DNA of 64,000 nt from Cyanodermella asteris (GCA_900618795.1 UYJD01000005.1:837644-901643); one strand, 5' to 3'. Shown: positions 1 through 11,691, counted from the stretch's first letter. Numbers and translations: made by a program. Notes: a model not told the origin generated them from the letters alone.

Positions 1-927
1 CCGTATTTTGTGAGCGCGTTTGATCAAGCGTTCAAGGACGTGAGGGGTACATATGAGATGAAGGAGGGTATCACAGGCAGCAATGCCTTCATGGAAGAGT
101 TCTTGGAACGCGTTCGTCAAGTGACATTTAATCGAAAGCTCATTAAAACAGCAGTACCGGAGAGGACAGACCCTGAACGCAAACAAAGGCTGATAGACCG
201 GGAGGCCAACGAACCATCCGTCCTCGGACTCGTACCACGAGCGGTCAAACCGAGACACGATGGCAAAGTTGGTACGGGCGATTTGGTCTGCATCCTGTAT
301 GGACTCAGCGTTCCCGTAATCTTGAGAAAGGTTAGCAAGTCGAAAGAGGAAAAGATGGAAGATCATCGAGCGTAGTAAGAGAAACTCCAAGAAGCCTTTC
401 ACAAAGCTGTTCGCAAGATCGAAACACAATGGAGCTTCAATTTAGCTCTGAAAGATGCAATTATCGCACTGACGAGAAGGCGCTGGGGTAGGTACGAAGA
501 GTGCGAAAAAGATATATTAGGCACTTGGAGATCATCGATACGTCACCTCTTCCCTCGTCCCTGGCTAAGACAAATTCATCGGGAATATGACGAGGAGCAA
601 GACAGGATCAAATCTGACCGTCCTCGACCAGCCCTTGATGTGCCGGTGGTAGGGAGGCCGAAGCCCGAAAGGCTGAGATCAAACTTGACCGAAGGAGAAA
701 GGAACGAACTCTACGAGGAGATGAAGTCAGAGTGGGCAGACTGGCTTCACAACAATCCGGAGTTGGGATCGGAATTCAAGTGTAGTACTTACGATGCAGA
801 AGTCCCCTCGCCAGCTGAGTACCACAAGGTGGTTGGAGAATGTTATATTGATCAGATGATGGATGGACAAGCATTGGACTACAAGCGAAAACACAGGATT
901 CTGGACGAAGTTTTTGAGTTGAGGTGA
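1..927 (+). pseudogene. HET-domain-like gene relic, C-terminal part
   Basis: The frame is open from the window edge and resembles the C-terminal part of fungal heterokaryon-incompatibility (HET) proteins. Two hallmarks are visible: a block reading GDLVCILYGLSVPVILR in the first half, and a block reading GECYIDQMMDGQAL near the end. In HET proteins these flank a variable insert and form the end of the conserved region; here the insert is charged and rich in Arg, Glu and Lys. The frame is interrupted between the two blocks, so I call it a relic, although a missed intron or sequence error is possible. The N-terminal HET domain itself lies outside the window. The family acts in non-self recognition and cell death after hyphal fusion; function here is inferred from resemblance only. 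Confidence 0.7.
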
Positions 928-2242
928 TATTGGAAGGTCATTGCGCAGCAGGCGTTTTCCTTTAGAACGAATATGAAATACAATTATCGCAGTATCGATG
1001 TCGACGCACTGGACACGCACTTCAGTACTTAGAATCATATTTGGTAAGTACGTTATCTATGTACTGATTTTTTTTATTAAAATGGCTAGGTGATTCGGGA
1101 AGTAATTAGGTGCAACTGAGTTAGTTCGCGGTTGGAGGGCAATGCCGAGCTCCCGTTTGCTTTGGTCTTCGATGATATCACCTCGTCCCACATTTGCCTT
1201 CCGCAACGTCCATTTTAAAGACCTACGCTGTCTGTTTTGCGGTCGGTATTCGGAAATGCGTTGTGCAGGAAGCGTGACTACGAGGAAGTGGCAGAGCGAA
1301 TGGCTGATCACATGATGATGCTGTCTCTGTGTTGATGCTATCGCGATTGCTGCCCTGATGGCACCAGCTGTCGCCTTGACTCCATGTCTGGGGGGAAGAT
1401 ACTCACAGCTGTCATTGAGAATGTCAGGACAATGTGCCACACTCGTTTGCTTTGCAGTCTAAGTACTTCTCCGCATACAGGACTTGTCTCAACAGTATCT
1501 CAGGATCGCACAGGAGTGCGGACGCCGCACGTTGGAATATTCCCATGACAAGGTTGAATGTGATGCAGAGTTGGGTTGAAAGGGACGGACATCGTCACAT
1601 TACGCGCCTAAACCTTCGGCGACTGCAAGCTCAATAGACGTACAGCGGTGCTGGTGCTCGCAATATAGCATGCTGTGACAATGACATTCAAAGCAGTGGG
1701 ATCGTATGGTTGTTGTTGTACTTGGGTTTGAATGTCGCATCATTTCTCGGAAAGTTTCGATCATTGAGCGCAGCACTGACTGATTCGGCCATAATCAACG
1801 ACTTGAAGGGCATTCGAAGCTTCGAGAGGACATGAATTCCTGATTGTGCGTCGCTGTGATCTCATTACACTGGCCGATGTCCGTTCCTTCGCCAGGCTGC
1901 CAAAATACACCCGCTAGCTTGGCGATGGGGTCTGGCATCTTTCGAGAAGAGTACTCCCACAGTCATCCTTCAAGCTCAGATGTGCAAAGGCTATCGACAA
2001 AGCCAAGTTCATATTGCAATGCGAACTGTGAACATATACTGTACTGCTAGCGTGGGGCTGCGCCGTAACTCAAAAGTGCGGCTGTATCCGAGCTTATCGA
2101 TATACCCGATCGGGACGTGAACTCCGCCCAGAAATATTTCTTGCTCAACCAGCCCACCAAGCACACCACACGTAGCTCCTCCTTTGGTCACTCTACTCCT
2201 CCTCATCGTGTGACACACAAGTCTCTCTGACCATAGGCAGCT
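928..2242. other. Intergenic stretch, no supportable gene
   Basis: Only short unrelated open frames occur here, with no recognisable domain. The last 150 bases or so are the leader of the following LTV1 gene. No repeat or RNA gene was seen. Confidence 0.6.
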
Positions 2243-3826
2243 ATGGCTCCGCGAAAATGGATGTACGTACACCGCCCACTCCTCTCAAGAAAAGCCCACT
2301 AACTTCTCGCCAGCGACCGCAACACAGCGACAACCTACAAACTAGTCCACCGGCCGCAAAATGATCCTCTCATCCACGACCAGGGCGCAAGCTCCATGGT
2401 CTTCCAAGAGCTCCTCCCTCCCCAAGCCTCGAAAAAGGGCCTCACACTCTCCGACCTGGGCTCAGACTACCGCTCCCAAGCCTCCGACGCCCAATCCACC
2501 TTTTCCCTGCGCGACAACGAAGGCGAAGCCGCCGAATACGGCGTCTATTACGACGACACCGAGTACGACTACATGCAACATCTCCGCGACCTGGGTAACC
2601 CGGGCGACGCTTCCGCAACTTTCATCGAAGCGCCCGTGACCGTCAAGACCAAGTCGAAGGGGAAAGCGAAAGAGAAGGGCGTGAGTTTGGACGAAGCGCT
2701 GCGCACGCTGGACCTCGAGCACGAGAAGGCCGAGAAGGAGAAGGTTGGCAAGTTGGTTGACGAGAGTATACTGCCGAGCAGGAATTACAAGGTTTTGACT
2801 TATCAGGACCAGCAGGATGTGCCGGATGCGTTGGCGGGGTTTCAACCGGATATGGACCCGAGACTGAGGGAAGCGTTGGAGGCGTTGGAGGATGAGGAAT
2901 ATGTGGATAATGAGGATCAGGAACTTTTTGACATGTTGGCGGAGGGCGGAGAGGAGATCGAAGAGGGGGATTTTGAGGATGAGTGGTGGGAGGACGAGGA
3001 GGGGTATGAGTCGGACGACACCGCGAGACCGCTGGGGAGGGAGACAGGGAAGGATCATGACGCTGAGGCTCTCGAGAGTATACCGCATGCGCAGAGCGAA
3101 GATGATCTTACAGACACGGACTCGGAGGCGACGATGCCGCCTTCAGATGCCGCCATCCCAGACGCGCCAGCAGACCCCTTCGCAGCCTTCAACGCCCACA
3201 AAGCAAAAGCCAAGTCCATCCAACAACCCACCCCTTCGACAACATCAGCAATCCGAGACTCGCGGATGCACGCCGGCGCCGCAGCATCCACAATCATGTC
3301 CAGCGCCTCCTTCCTCAGCAAACCCGGCGGCAAGAAACGCAAGGGAGCGCTCACGAACCCGTCCGCCTACTCCATGACCAGCAGCGCGCTCCAACGGATC
3401 GAAGGACAAACATTGCTAGACGCGCGATTCGACAAGATGCTCGAGACGCAGTACGAAGAGGAGGAAGAGGTTATGGATGGTCTCGATGCTGAGACTGCGA
3501 GCGTCGCGACGGGCATGACCGGGAACGCGAGCATCGTTTCTGGGATGAGCGCGGCGAGCGGGTTGAGTCGTGCGAGTGCGACGAGCAGCCAGGCGCCCGA
3601 TCTGGTGCGGTTCGACTATTCGAGTGTCATGGGCGTGATGGACGATTTTCTTGGTACCCAGGGCGGAGGACCGGCGGAGCAGGGCGATAACAGAGCGAGC
3701 ATACAGAAGCGAGGTAAGGGACGCAAGACGAGGAGGGGCTACGGCGGGCAGACGGGCATGCAGCAACTCGACGAGATCAGGAAGGAACTCGGTCGACCAA
3801 AGGTGAAAATTTCCGGAGTGAGGTAG
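2243..3826 (+). CDS. LTV1: Ribosome biogenesis protein Ltv1
   Basis: This encodes the Ltv1 family, an assembly factor that rides on pre-40S ribosomal subunits, is needed for small-subunit maturation and export, and is released in the cytoplasm. A tiny first exon (2243-2262) encodes MAPRKW plus two bases. A 51-base intron follows (2263-2313, GTACGT to CAG, with a CTAAC branch site), then one long exon; the product is 510 residues. The joined start reads MAPRKWIDRNTATTYKL, the family's conserved N-terminus, followed by HRPQNDPLIHD and FQELLPPQ. The middle is strongly acidic (Glu/Asp runs), and the C-terminus is basic (KRGKGRKTRRGYGG), as usual for Ltv1. Without the intron the start would wrongly fall at the internal Met at 2396. 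It is convergent with the unknown gene at 4716. Confidence 0.95.
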
Positions 3827-4238
3827 TTGAGCCTTTCGTATCGATCGAATTCTATTCTATGATAGCCTTCTTCAAGCCAGTCATCAGTGGGACATTGTGT
3901 CTTTTCTAGTCAGCAAAACGCCTTCGTCCCGTCGTGTAAAATGTAAATGTAGAACATGATATGCGTCTCTCTCGTTTGACCCTTTTGCTCGCAACTGAGG
4001 GCGATGAGCTCTTCCACACAAGGTCGAGTCGTCTGATGCCAGAGTGCGCATTTTCAAGTCGGGAGACCACATCTCGCGCCTTTGCCTTGCCTTGTCATCA
4101 GCGATGAGGGGTTCTCTGGCGAACGTTGTGCGCGTGGCGCTGAAGTAAAAGGAAATTTCCGGTGCAAGAATTATCGCCGTACCCTTTCTTTTAATTCGAA
4201 GGGGGGACTTGTTCGAGGAAGGCCGCGCATAATGGAAA
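3827..4238. other. Convergent 3' spacer
   Basis: This lies between the end of LTV1 and the minus-strand gene region. Long open frames occur by composition, but none has coding character that I can defend. Confidence 0.5.
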
Positions 4239-4715
4239 TCAAACGCGTTCCTGTGCCTTGCCCTTCCCCTTGTATCTGGCGGTGGGTTCTTCGAAAGCCG
4301 AGCGCGGATCGTTGGGGTTCTCTGTAGGCCGAATCGACACCTCAGGTCGGGAGACCACCTTTCGCGCCTGTTTGGGCGAGGGCATTCGAGACCAGTTCTC
4401 GTTGAATTCGTCGGATCCAGGTCCTGATAAGAGGAAAGGGGCTCGAACATCGCTCAGGTCGTCCCAATCCACCAAATCATCCGCCTCGTCCTGATCTTCC
4501 TCTATTAGCCGTTCGCGTACGTGTTCATCTTCGCGAATGACGTTGTAGCCAAGCAATTTCAACCACAATTTGCGACACAACCCCGAACAGCAATACTGCA
4601 ATTGCGAAGGTTGGGAAGCTTCATTGAGTCCACCGCTAGCGAACGATCTCCCATCGTCGCTTTCGTTGTGGGAAGAGAGCATTCGGAGCTTCAATGAACG
4701 CCAAGCGAACCGCAC
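4239..4715 (-). other. 158-codon open frame following in frame after a TAG stop
   Basis: The minus-strand frame of the 342-residue gene continues open for 158 codons after its TAG, ending in TGA. The predicted segment has an acidic stretch (EEDQDEADDLVDWDDL) and a basic, Lys/Gly-rich tail (YKGKGKAQ) that looks protein-like. It has no good start codon of its own near its beginning (the first codon is GTG). It could be a true C-terminal exon joined by an intron I could not place, a readthrough extension, the result of a nonsense change in this strain, or chance. The bases after the stop do not match the strong CTA or CAR-type readthrough contexts. Confidence 0.35.
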
Positions 4716-5744
4716 CTAGCCCGTCGCGGTCTTCCTAGCAATGGCGCTCAGAGCGGGCTTCTTAAGCTCGGACCTGCTATCTCGGCGCTCCGTGTTCAAG
4801 AGCGTAGCATCCTCTTCGCGGCCAACTTCCAGGGGCAGCCAAGTCATCTCGAGATCGAAGCCCGTATCCTCTTTCCTGGCTGGGTCGGCGCTGCCGACGT
4901 GCTCAAGCAGTAGTCGCAGAATCTCTCGATCAGATTTATTGCTCAGGTTGCGCAGCATTATATTTCCATCTTCGCTGAACTCGCCATACGAGCGTAGTGA
5001 TCCGGAGTATAGCAATATGATGATAAACTTGCTGCCTGCGGTGATGATGCCAAAGGTAGGTTGGCTGACGAAGTTGTCGTAAGCATGGTGTCGTTCTCGA
5101 AGCCAGGTTGTCATTTTTGTGACGATTGGTTTCCAGGTACCGTAGTCTGAGTGAGAGTCTGGAGCGGCGGCCGCGGCGTGGTGATTGTAGAGGATCAGAT
5201 TGATGCTACTATGACCATTGAGCCAGTCGGCTTGTGTGCAAACGGCGTAGGTCATGTAGGAGGCCACCTCGTGTTGGCTGGCGGGCGACTGCTCTTCGAG
5301 AATGTGAGCGCTGGGGCTATTGCGGTCGGTTACGGTGGATAAAATGTCGGACCAGAGAGATGAAACGTCTTCCTCGCCATCCAGATTGCGCTGGGGCAAT
5401 TGGCGGAAAACGGATTTGAGCCGGAGGGCGTTCATCTTGCCTGGGGCAGTCATCGGGGGAGGACCGAAGGGGTTGTAGTCGTTATGTGGGGGAGTAAGAG
5501 GTGGGGTAGGTTGACCGTTGAAGCCGATAGATTTCAATGATCCGGTAGAATATGGATTGGGGAATGCTGGTGGTGGATTGCGCTGGGATTCGAAAGATGC
5601 ATTGGGGAGATCTAAAAGCTTCCCCTGGGATATCCGAGGTAGTCGTGACTGTGACGGGGTACCTTCCATGTTGGCGCCGGTGTGAGTCTTCCTCTTCTGA
5701 CGCGACGGTGCGCCTTGTCGAGAATCTTGTGTGCTTGATGCCAT
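4716..5744 (-). CDS. Hypothetical protein, 342 residues
   Basis: I do not recognise the family. The start is an ATG (MASSTQDSRQ) after a leader on the minus strand. Residues 1 to about 105 are low-complexity and rich in Pro, Ser, Gln and Asn, with a PPLTPPHNDYNPFGPPP-type stretch, and look disordered. Residues from about 110 to 300 look folded: an acidic helix region, then a segment with DWLNGHSSINLILYNHH, TKMTTWLRERHHAYDNF and a hydrophobic strand FGIITAGSKFIIILLYSG. The tail is charged. No signal peptide or membrane segment is evident. The same frame stays open for 158 codons beyond the TAG (separate entry). The gene-free 2.3 kb on its 5' side is unusually long for this window. Confidence 0.7.
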   Translation of the reverse strand: MASSTQDSRQGAPSRQKRKTHTGANMEGTPSQSRLPRISQGKLLDLPNASFESQRNPPPAFPNPYSTGSLKSIGFNGQPTPPLTPPHNDYNPFGPPPMTAPGKMNALRLKSVFRQLPQRNLDGEEDVSSLWSDILSTVTDRNSPSAHILEEQSPASQHEVASYMTYAVCTQADWLNGHSSINLILYNHHAAAAAPDSHSDYGTWKPIVTKMTTWLRERHHAYDNFVSQPTFGIITAGSKFIIILLYSGSLRSYGEFSEDGNIMLRNLSNKSDREILRLLLEHVGSADPARKEDTGFDLEMTWLPLEVGREEDATLLNTERRDSRSELKKPALSAIARKTATG

Positions 5745-8089
5745 TGAGTGAAGAGTGGTAATGGGGATATAGCAAGAACAACGTACTCACATTCAACACA
5801 CGAGTGCTGAAGCGGTCAAAATGATTCAGAAACTACCAATGAAGCGTGAAGGGCGAAGTGTACGGGGATATTCAACAGCAATTGACCTCTGAAGGGGAAC
5901 AATCTCGATGTACATCAAGCACGGGCCATGTGAAATGAGTTGGCCAAAGCAAGAGCTGAGTAATGGAGTCAACAATCGGAGGTAGTATGCGGCGGTGATG
6001 GGTATAGCTCAGGTGCAGAACGAGTGCAGGACTAGTGAGACGGCAGGCTGTTGCAGAGGACGAGGCACGAAACGATGGGAAGGGTGAAGAGCGGAGAAGG
6101 GATTCAGATGTAGTACAAAGTCCTTGTGTGCCAGAAGGCAGAAGGAAAAGGGACCAGGGAGCAAGCAATAGGTGTAGCGTGACGGCAGAAAACATGGCCG
6201 GATCAACCGGCATTTCGAGTCGAGCTGCAAGCGGAAGCCGGCAAGCAGGCAGGCAAGCAAGCAAGCAGAGACAAGGGTCCATCACGTTGCTTGGGTTTTT
6301 TGCTTGTGCTTGAACCCTTTTTCTCCACCTCCACAATTGCACCGTGGCAGACTGGCGGTGCCGAACGTCGAGCGTGACTGTTTCAAGAGGGGGACGAAGC
6401 GGCAGAGTCCGCGTACAAGGATGCCGTATCCACAATGCACTTCCACTGGACGACAGCACTCTGGCCACGACTTGGCTGCTGTGATGCTGATGCGCAGGTC
6501 GCAGAGAGGGAGGCCGAAAAGATGCCGTCGGCACGGCGACAGCGGAAGAGATCCGGTAAAAGAGACGGACAGACAGAAACTCTGAATACGACGGTGAGAG
6601 TGTTGAGATACCCGCTTGGCGACGAGGACGCGTGGACGTCCTGCAGCAGTCTGACAAGCCAACCAAGCCGACCGCTTCTGGCCTTGGAATGTCGCCGACC
6701 ACGCAAGTTTATAAGCCTCGAAGGGATTGGAGATATGATATACTTAGTTTGCGCCACTGCCCTGGCTGCTCGAGCTACTGCACCTTTCGCTTCTTATGTC
6801 AGCCACCAAGAGCAGCGAGCAGACACTCAATCCGGCACAAAAGGCAGCAAGCGAATCCAACCCTCGACGCTTCGATCAACGCTACCCTGCAACTCTAATT
6901 CGACTATTCCGTGGGCCGTCCCGTTCCTGGCTTCTGCAGACCCCGCTTAACCTTCATCTTTTCTGACCTCCGCCTCCATACTTGTCAGACATGCTTCTGC
7001 TGCGTTGTCAGCTCGGCACTGACCACTGCCGGCCAGACCCTTGATCTCGTGCTTCTGTTCGTGCTTGTTCGACCGTTTTTGCTCCGGATATGCGTCCGGT
7101 TCAAGCGCCGGTGAGACAGGAATAGACCGACGCTCGAGCGGCCTGATTGCATTGATTGAAATCAAGTCGGTTCCCTGGTTCGGACTGCAGGTCTGACGGA
7201 CAATCGATGTCCGTGACCCAGATCATCTTCATCCAACGGCAGTTACAATAGCTCGTTCGATAGCGTTGTCGCTCGTGATTGCAGACTTGGGCTGAGCTGT
7301 AAGCTCGACAACGTTCCATACACGGTACGCGAATCGGTTGCTCGGTGCGCTTGAAAGTCAACTTCGGTTAACACTCGATGTTTACCAATTGTGGCTTCGT
7401 CCTGCTCGCAGCACTGGATAGCCGTCCTCTTCCGCATCATCGCAGAACGAATCACATTGATTTGCGTGACGTTGACGGCGCAGTTTAATGTATATTTCAC
7501 CAGGTGCACGGCTCGGTTTGCCTCAGTTTTTCTATTCCATTCGAGCTAGCTTTGATTCAATCGCCCATACTCTGAACAGCATGACAGCAGTCGCCGACGG
7601 CTTTCCAAGTCCAAGGCACGAGCAATCGGCGATCTTCCACTGGATTCTCTTCTCGATGCTTTCTCGACACATATAGTAATGCATGTTTGAAGAGCAATGT
7701 ATGCTGTCGTGACAACGTATCCTCCGGCTCCTGTGCGCGTACGCAGCTTTATCGATGATGGAGAGCATTTAACATGCTGGTTGCCACTCGGGCTATTGGA
7801 TTAGAACAAATATGTGCAAATTCGTCCCAGATCGAATGTATTCAAGCCAACGGCTTGACATAACCAGCGTAACAGACCCGTCGAAGCGCCGCTCAACCTG
7901 GGTTCCCGAGCTAGCTTGTCACCACTGCTTCGCCTGGTATTCTAGACGTCTCTGTTCGCGTAGCTGTTCATGTGTACAAGCCTTGCCCGGATGTGGGACG
8001 TGCTCGATCAAGTTGAAGCCCTCGGCAAACCCCGTTAGCTGAATGCACACTGCCGAGCTGGTATAGATGTACAGTCGATGTACAGCTGC
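5745..8089. other. 2.3 kb gene-free stretch
   Basis: Open frames here (the longest is minus 5872-6702) are rich in Arg, Ser, Leu and Cys with no domain, and look like chance. Around 6238-6270 there is a short tetranucleotide tract of GCAG/GCAA units. Pyrimidine-rich plus-strand sequence around 6880-7080 resembles fungal leaders. It may be a long promoter or leader for the gene at 4716-5744 or hold a noncoding transcript; that is inference. Confidence 0.5.
6240..6272. repeat. GCAG/GCAA tetranucleotide tract
   Basis: About seven near-identical 4-base units (GCAG, GCAA) occur in a row inside the gene-free stretch. It is a simple microsatellite with no coding context. Confidence 0.7.
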
Positions 8090-8666
8090 TCATTTCAGTC
8101 CCATCCCTCCAAACGCTCGGTCGAGAGCGCTACCCTCATCCGCGCTTTGCTCCACCAAGCCTTTGCCTGCTGGGCCTGCATCTTGACTGTCCATGATGTT
8201 CTGAGCCTGGCCACCCTGCTCGGTCGGCTGTTCTTTACGGGTTGGCTGCAGAATCTTCTCCTCACTGTCGAGCCATCCAGGAGCGACTCGGCGCTTCTCT
8301 GCAAGTTCACGCTCCCTGATACTGTCTTGCCATTTCTTCACTGCTGCCTCGGCCTCGTCCTTCTGTCTCTGGAGATGGCTTTGTAGGGCATGACAAGACG
8401 CAACAATTTCGTCAGGGTGGGCAGCATGACCTGATGCCGAAATAACATACTTCTGCTTCTGACCATTACCATTTTCGCCCACTGACGATGGCCCCAGCGA
8501 CGTTTGTAGAGTCTTGTAGGTGTATGGCAGAGTCGCCGCCTTTGGAAGCTCTATAAACGGGGAGACTGTCAATGGCAGCTGTGCCAACAATGGATGGGCT
8601 CCTACAGAAGACTCAGCTCTAGATCATTTGTAAACAATCGACAGAGCACTCACGACTCTTCTCCAT
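8090..8666 (-). CDS. Hypothetical protein, 174 residues, one intron
   Basis: I do not recognise the family. The first coding exon is only 13 bases (8654-8666, MEKS plus one base). A 52-base intron (8602-8653, GTGAGT to TAG) follows, and then the main exon, giving MEKSRAHPLLAQLPLTVSP and 174 residues in all. The protein has a Pro-rich start, a central helical region with many charged residues (QRQKDEAEAAVKKWQDSIRE), a motif VAPGWLDSEEKIL, and a short conserved-looking C-terminus (LDRAFGGMGLK). It looks soluble and partly coiled coil, with no targeting signal. It is divergent from calcineurin A across 746 bases. The coding call rests on the clean splice join that extends the frame to a good ATG and on the protein-like composition. 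Confidence 0.75.
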
Positions 8667-9412
8667 GTTGTAGTGGCAAGGCTGCGAGCTGACAACGCGT
8701 GACGATCAACGGGATGAAGGCGGGCGCTCAACCAAGCGAGGCCGAGTCGCTCGAAGTTGAATGCTGAAGAATAGTCTGACAGCTAACGAAACGAAATCGC
8801 AGTATGCAGGTCGTTATGCATATTAGACGAGTCCTGGCCACACGTGCTGCGTAGCCGAACTACAGTACTGTCACGAACAGAGCGACTGCCCGTGGCGGCG
8901 GTTACAAGCGCAATAGGGCTGAATCTTAGCAGACGAAGGCGGGGCGCGACTGGGCGAAAGTGGAAACCCCAACTCACCGAGATGCTAGAGATCATAGACC
9001 TCCACACTCACCCTCAGCACGAGATCCCATCCTCCCTGATTCTGGCCACCGACTTCTCAGCGCGTGCCTTGACATCTCCTCTCCTGCGCCCGCTGTACCT
9101 TATCGCAATCTTTCGGCGCTCTGCGAGCTGAGAACCTGGACCTCGGACTTTGATTGCGACGTCAGCTAAAGCTACGCCGGTGGCAACAGGCGCCTGCTCT
9201 GATTTCAGCCCTGTTTAGTGCGCATTCGTTTTGCCTCTCTGCCCATCCTCCATAAGCGACGCAAAAGATAGGAAAGCTGTCGACGACGTTCTAACTTCAA
9301 CTTATCCCCATTCCTCCTTCCCGGAGTCGACCCGTCACGTCTGTGATTCCACCCCGCTTCAGCTCAGTCACTCCTCTCCAAGCCACTACCCATCTCCTGC
9401 AGCATTTTCAAA
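8667..9412. other. Divergent promoter region, calcineurin A side
   Basis: This is the spacer between the 174-residue gene and calcineurin A. The last 150 bases before calcineurin A are pyrimidine-rich, as expected of a fungal leader. No other gene is supported. Confidence 0.5.
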
Positions 9413-11150
9413 ATGGCGAACGACGCAGACCATATTGTTAGAGCCATGACGGACAAAAAGCCGGTTCCAGAGATCGATTTCACACTCCACATGATGGAGG
9501 ATGGAACCCAGGTCAGCACGCAAGAGCGAGTCTGCAAAGGTACAGTTCTGCCCACATTGTCCACCCTGACCTTGCTCACACGGACCAGACGTACAAGCGC
9601 CTGCCTTCAATCCTCCTACCGACGAGCAGTTTTGGTCCCCCGAAGATCGCACGAAGCCCAACTTGCAATTCCTGAAGCAGCATTTCCAGCGCGAAGGTCG
9701 CCTGACACAAGAGCAAGCCAGGTACATCATACAGAAAGGAACTGAGATTCTCCGGAGCGAACCCAACCTTTTGGAGATGGACGCCCCCATCACCGTCTGC
9801 GGCGACGTTCACGGGCAGTATTTCGACCTGATGAAGTTGTTCGAGGTCGGCGGTGACCCAGCCGAGACCCGCTACTTGTTCTTGGGCGACTACGTCGACA
9901 GAGGCTATTTCTCCATCGAGTGCGTTCTGTACCTGTGGTCCTTGAAGATTTGGTACCCGAACACCCTTTGGCTTTTGCGAGGAAATCACGAGTGCAGGCA
10001 CTTGACTGATTACTTCACATTCAAGCTGGAGTGCAAGCACAAGTATTCGGAGGAGATTTACGATCTTTGCATGGATTCTTTCTGCGCTCTCCCTCTGGCA
10101 GCCGTCATGAACAAGCAGTTCCTGTGCATTCACGGCGGTCTGTCTCCGGAACTACATACTCTGGAGGATTTGAAATCGATTGATCGTTTCCGCGAGCCTC
10201 CTACTCACGGACTGATGTGCGACATTCTCTGGGCGGATCCGCTCGAAGAGTTTGGTCAGGAAAAGTCAAACGATTTCTATGTCCACAATCATGTTCGTGG
10301 GTGCTCATACTTCTTTTCATACCCGGCCGCATGCTCTTTCTTGGAAAAGAACAATCTCCTCTCCATCATCCGAGCTCACGAGGCGCAAGACGCTGGTTAC
10401 CGCATGTACCGCAAGACCAGAACAACCGGCTTCCCAAGTGTTATGACCATCTTCTCCGCCCCCAATTACCTTGACGTCTACAACAACAAGGCTGCTGTCC
10501 TTAAGTACGAGAACAACGTTATGAACATCCGTCAGTTCAATTGCACGCCCCACCCTTACTGGTTGCCGAATTTTATGGACGTCTTCACCTGGTCGTTGCC
10601 CTTTGTCGGCGAGAAGATCACCGACATGCTCATTGCTATTCTCAACACCTGCTCCAAGGAAGAGCTCGATGACCCAAGCACGTCAACGCCGGGCCCACAG
10701 ACACCGGATCCAGCTTCATCCGAGGAGAAGCGCCGGGCCATCAAGAACAAAATTCTGGCCATTGGTCGATTGTCGCGAGTCTTCCAAGTTTTGCGAGAAG
10801 AATCCGAGCGTGTTACGGAGCTCAAGACAGCCTCAGGTGGACGCTTACCCGCGGGTACACTCATGCTTGGTGCTGAGGGTATCAAGCAAGCCATCCACAA
10901 CTTCGAAGATGCCCGTAAGGTCGACATCCAGAATGAAAGGCTCCCACCATCGCCGACGGACATTGAGGCGAGAAGTCGACATGACCGTGAAGCTGCTTTC
11001 GAACGCGCAAAACACGAGGCCGAGAATGATAATGCATTGGCAAACGTGGCGAGAAGAATCAGCATGTAAGTGTACTTCTGATCTTTTATTCACCATCAAT
11101 GACTAATATCGATCAGGTCGTCTGGAGCCGGTAAATCACGAAAACAGTGA
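9413..11150 (+). CDS. cnaA: Calcineurin A, Ca2+/calmodulin-dependent phosphatase catalytic subunit (PP2B)
   Basis: This is the catalytic subunit of calcineurin, which dephosphorylates Crz1-type factors in Ca2+ and stress signalling. There are three exons: 9413-9539, 9589-11065 and 11117-11150, with introns of 49 and 51 bases (GT-AG, the second with a CTAAT branch); the product is 545 residues. The metallophosphatase motifs are intact: GDVHGQ (about 114-119), GDYVDRG (142-148) and RGNHE (173-177). After the catalytic core come the regulatory-subunit-binding helix, a basic calmodulin-binding segment ([20 protein letters not shown], about 430-450) and an autoinhibitory stretch with [13 protein letters not shown]. 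The last exon supplies [10 protein letters not shown]; without splicing the frame stops at 11069. The first exon's [12 protein letters not shown] and [14 protein letters not shown] match fungal calcineurin A starts. Confidence 0.98.
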
Positions 11151-11691
11151 TAGCCTTTCGATCCAGGACTTGTACATGGGTTTACCACGAACATTTTGAC
11201 GAGGCACAGCGCAGATGATACCACGGCTTTTGAATGCTCGATATCCCTGGTGATCCTTTTTGTTGGTGTTGAGATGCATGACAGGAGCATGCACGCCCGA
11301 AAGAATTGGCGGAATTGATCGAATCGCGGATATTAATGAAATGCCTTTCGATTTCCCACCACAACTTGCATTCCGTGTTGCTTCTGTTCGCCGTTTTGAA
11401 ATCAGAAAACAGGTTGGGAGGCTTTGGCCGAGCGTGCCCTTGGCCTTTGGACAATCATGTCCTTGAGATAATGGTCTGATGTTGTTTGGACTTGGCATTT
11501 TGAGCTCGCACCAAGCGCCAACTTCCTTGCAAGTCGTACCGTCAGTCGAGTCCATATACCACCATCCTTCCCTGCCAGGACTGCGAATCTGCGAGCAGGC
11601 CTATCCGAAACCGCCCTTCAGCAAAGAGCAACCCCCCATCTCCGTTCTCGTAGCATCCTCGTTGCTCCATGTGATCCCAAGACCACAACCC
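11151..11691. other. Convergent 3' spacer
   Basis: This lies between the calcineurin A and POP8 ends. No gene is supported. The last 100 bases are C-rich, continuing the composition of the POP8 3' coding end. Confidence 0.5.

Noticed and set aside
5872-6702. Minus-strand open frame of 276 codons
   Set aside because: Rich in Leu, Ser, Arg, Pro and Cys with overlapping open frames in other phases, no domain, no splice-supported extension. Looks like a composition effect.
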